Positions 62,653 through 64,000 of a stretch of 64,000 nt of DNA are shown here, piece after piece. The notes under the pieces are model-generated. The model searched no databases and was not told the origin of the DNA. It saw only the letters and a program-made list of their open reading frames with translations. Source of the DNA: Gymnorhina tibicen (Eukaryota > Chordata > Aves > Passeriformes > Artamidae); contig VXAZ01005693.1 in assembly GCA_013399875.1 (NCBI GenBank), positions 937,676 through 1,001,675 on the forward strand, written 5' to 3'. The first letter of the stretch is position 1, and every line of letters starts with the position of its first letter. Made by a program: the position numbers and the translations under genes.

Positions 62653-64000
62653 AATATTATTGTAGCAAACCTTCCATGCTCAGCTTTCATTTTGACAGAC
62701 AACTAAATCCAGTGCACCACCATGTGGCAACATATTAGGGAATGGTTCACATACCAAGACCTGGTTTTTTTCCACCTTCGAAATTTTTTGCTATTTGTTA
62801 AAAAATAAACATTAACAAATCCCTCTTAGTGTTTACAAGCTCCCCCTTAACAAGTTGCCACAGCTTCACTTATCTCAAAAGGTAGTTTTAATACACCTGG
62901 ACTAGCAAGAAAACGCTTGAACATTTTTACTTGTAAAGCACAGTATTTACCTAAAAACAAAACTGCCCCAGGACCACAGAACCAGCTCTGTTTCTTGCCA
63001 ACCCCGCTCCCTCGCACAGGAGAAATTTGGCATAAGCCCGTGCTGCACATCGAATTCCTTTTAAAACATAAATACATTTAAAAAAAAATAAATCAAGCTA
63101 AATGCTGGTCTCACATCTGATTAAAAGCTTAAAAAAAAATCTTGGGAAAAAAATCAAAACCTTGAAGGTATACACATGCATTATTTAGAAGCTGCTCAGT
63201 TACTGTGGAACTGCCTCTCTCCAGCTTAACAACAGGAAAATAAAACCATTTTTTTCCACAAGAAACACCAACACAAGGTCTCAAAAACCCTAAGAAAACC
63301 CTGATTCCCAAAGCCACCACATGCCACTTAGCACCCTGGAATTTATTTCTGCAGCCAAACATTAAACTCGGAGGAAAAAATGTTTTTAAAAAAACCAGCT
63401 TTTCATTAAACTGGACAGCCTTGGCTCACACGGCACAGCGCTGCTGTATTTCACCGTGGCACAGAATTCCAGAATTCAGGCTCAGCTGATTCTGGATTTC
63501 ACGGAACAAAGAGTTAATTCATTATGCCTTAACATATTTGTGAGCCATTTTGTACCAACACACTCAGCTCCACCTGAATTAGCAGCAGGGACTCACTAGG
63601 CACCAGCCTCCTGCTAGGAGCCTTATCTGGATTCCCCATCTCCGCTCCGGGCTCTCTCTCGCAGCTCACCGGACCTCAAGGCTCAGCTAAAACCGCTCCG
63701 AAATCTGACAGAAAATTGGGCGACGCGATGTGCAGCCACGCCAGGGAGGCAGGTAGAGAGCAACGGGTTTCCCTCCACAAGCTCCGTACCTCGAGCACCG
63801 GGAAAACCTGTAGTGGAAGAGGCTGGAGCAAGCAGCGCTCTCCTTCCAGAGCCCAGGACGGACAGACACGCAGTTCTCCTGCTGCAAAAGTTGCTCTGGA
63901 GTGATCTGAAAGTCTCACCACAGAGCTCGCTGTCAATCCAACGCATGCACTGTAACCACATTTAAAAAAAAAAAAAACCCACGCAAAAACCCGAAAGAGA

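Larger units (their letters stand above)
19073..64000 (-). other. CTDSPL: CTDSPL intron 1, 3' part (continues past the window)
   Basis: At least 44.9 kb lie upstream of exon 2 with no sequence resembling the expected first exon (MDGPAIITQVTNPKE). The first intron of CTDSPL is also very large in mammals. Its contents are CR1 fragments, microsatellites, CpG-retaining patches and one 51-base assembly gap, all listed separately. Outside those I see only unique A/T-rich intron sequence. Confidence 0.85.

Noticed and set aside
63640..64000. CTDSPL first exon
   Set aside because: The segment has raised CpG, but no frame encodes the expected MDGPAIITQ start; the exon must lie further on.

Overview
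The window is vertebrate nuclear DNA, most likely from a bird. It is AT-rich and CpG-poor and holds a single, widely spaced, intron-split gene. Its interspersed repeats are fragments of the CR1 retroposon typical of birds and other sauropsids. There are no operons, prokaryotic genes, rRNA genes or CRISPR arrays, and I recognised no tRNA gene.

The gene is CTDSPL (SCP3/RBSP3/NLI-interacting factor family), a small C-terminal-domain phosphatase, on the minus strand. Four consecutive coding exons are visible, read from high to low coordinates: the N-terminal regulatory exon (18918-19072), an 11-codon microexon (12331-12363), the exon with the DxDxT catalytic motif (5412-5513), and the next catalytic-domain exon (399-455). 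All junctions are in frame, and residue identity separates the gene from its paralogues CTDSP1 and CTDSP2. The first exon (start codon) and the exons for the rest of the phosphatase domain are not in the window. The first should lie beyond 64000 and the others before position 1.

Layout: 1-398 intron; 456-5411, 5514-12330 and 12364-18917 are the introns between the visible exons; 19073-64000 is about 44.9 kb of a still larger first intron. That intron carries most of the CR1 fragments, mainly on the plus strand (antisense to the gene) and concentrated between 42 and 58 kb. It also has A/T-rich microsatellites and several CpG-retaining patches (about 27.4-28.5, 37.3, 51.2-51.85 and 63.6-63.9 kb) that could be cis-regulatory or alternative promoters.

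Two assembly problems are visible: one N at 10795 and a 51-base gap at 42070-42120. Both are flanked by near-duplicate sequence around homopolymers, which suggests false local duplication. The most interesting unexplained structures are a pre-miRNA-like hairpin at 6575-6645, a perfect 11-bp hairpin at 18395-18420, a homopolymer-armed inverted repeat at 38615-38747 and the CpG-retaining block at 51.2-51.85 kb. I found no convincing new multi-gene system.
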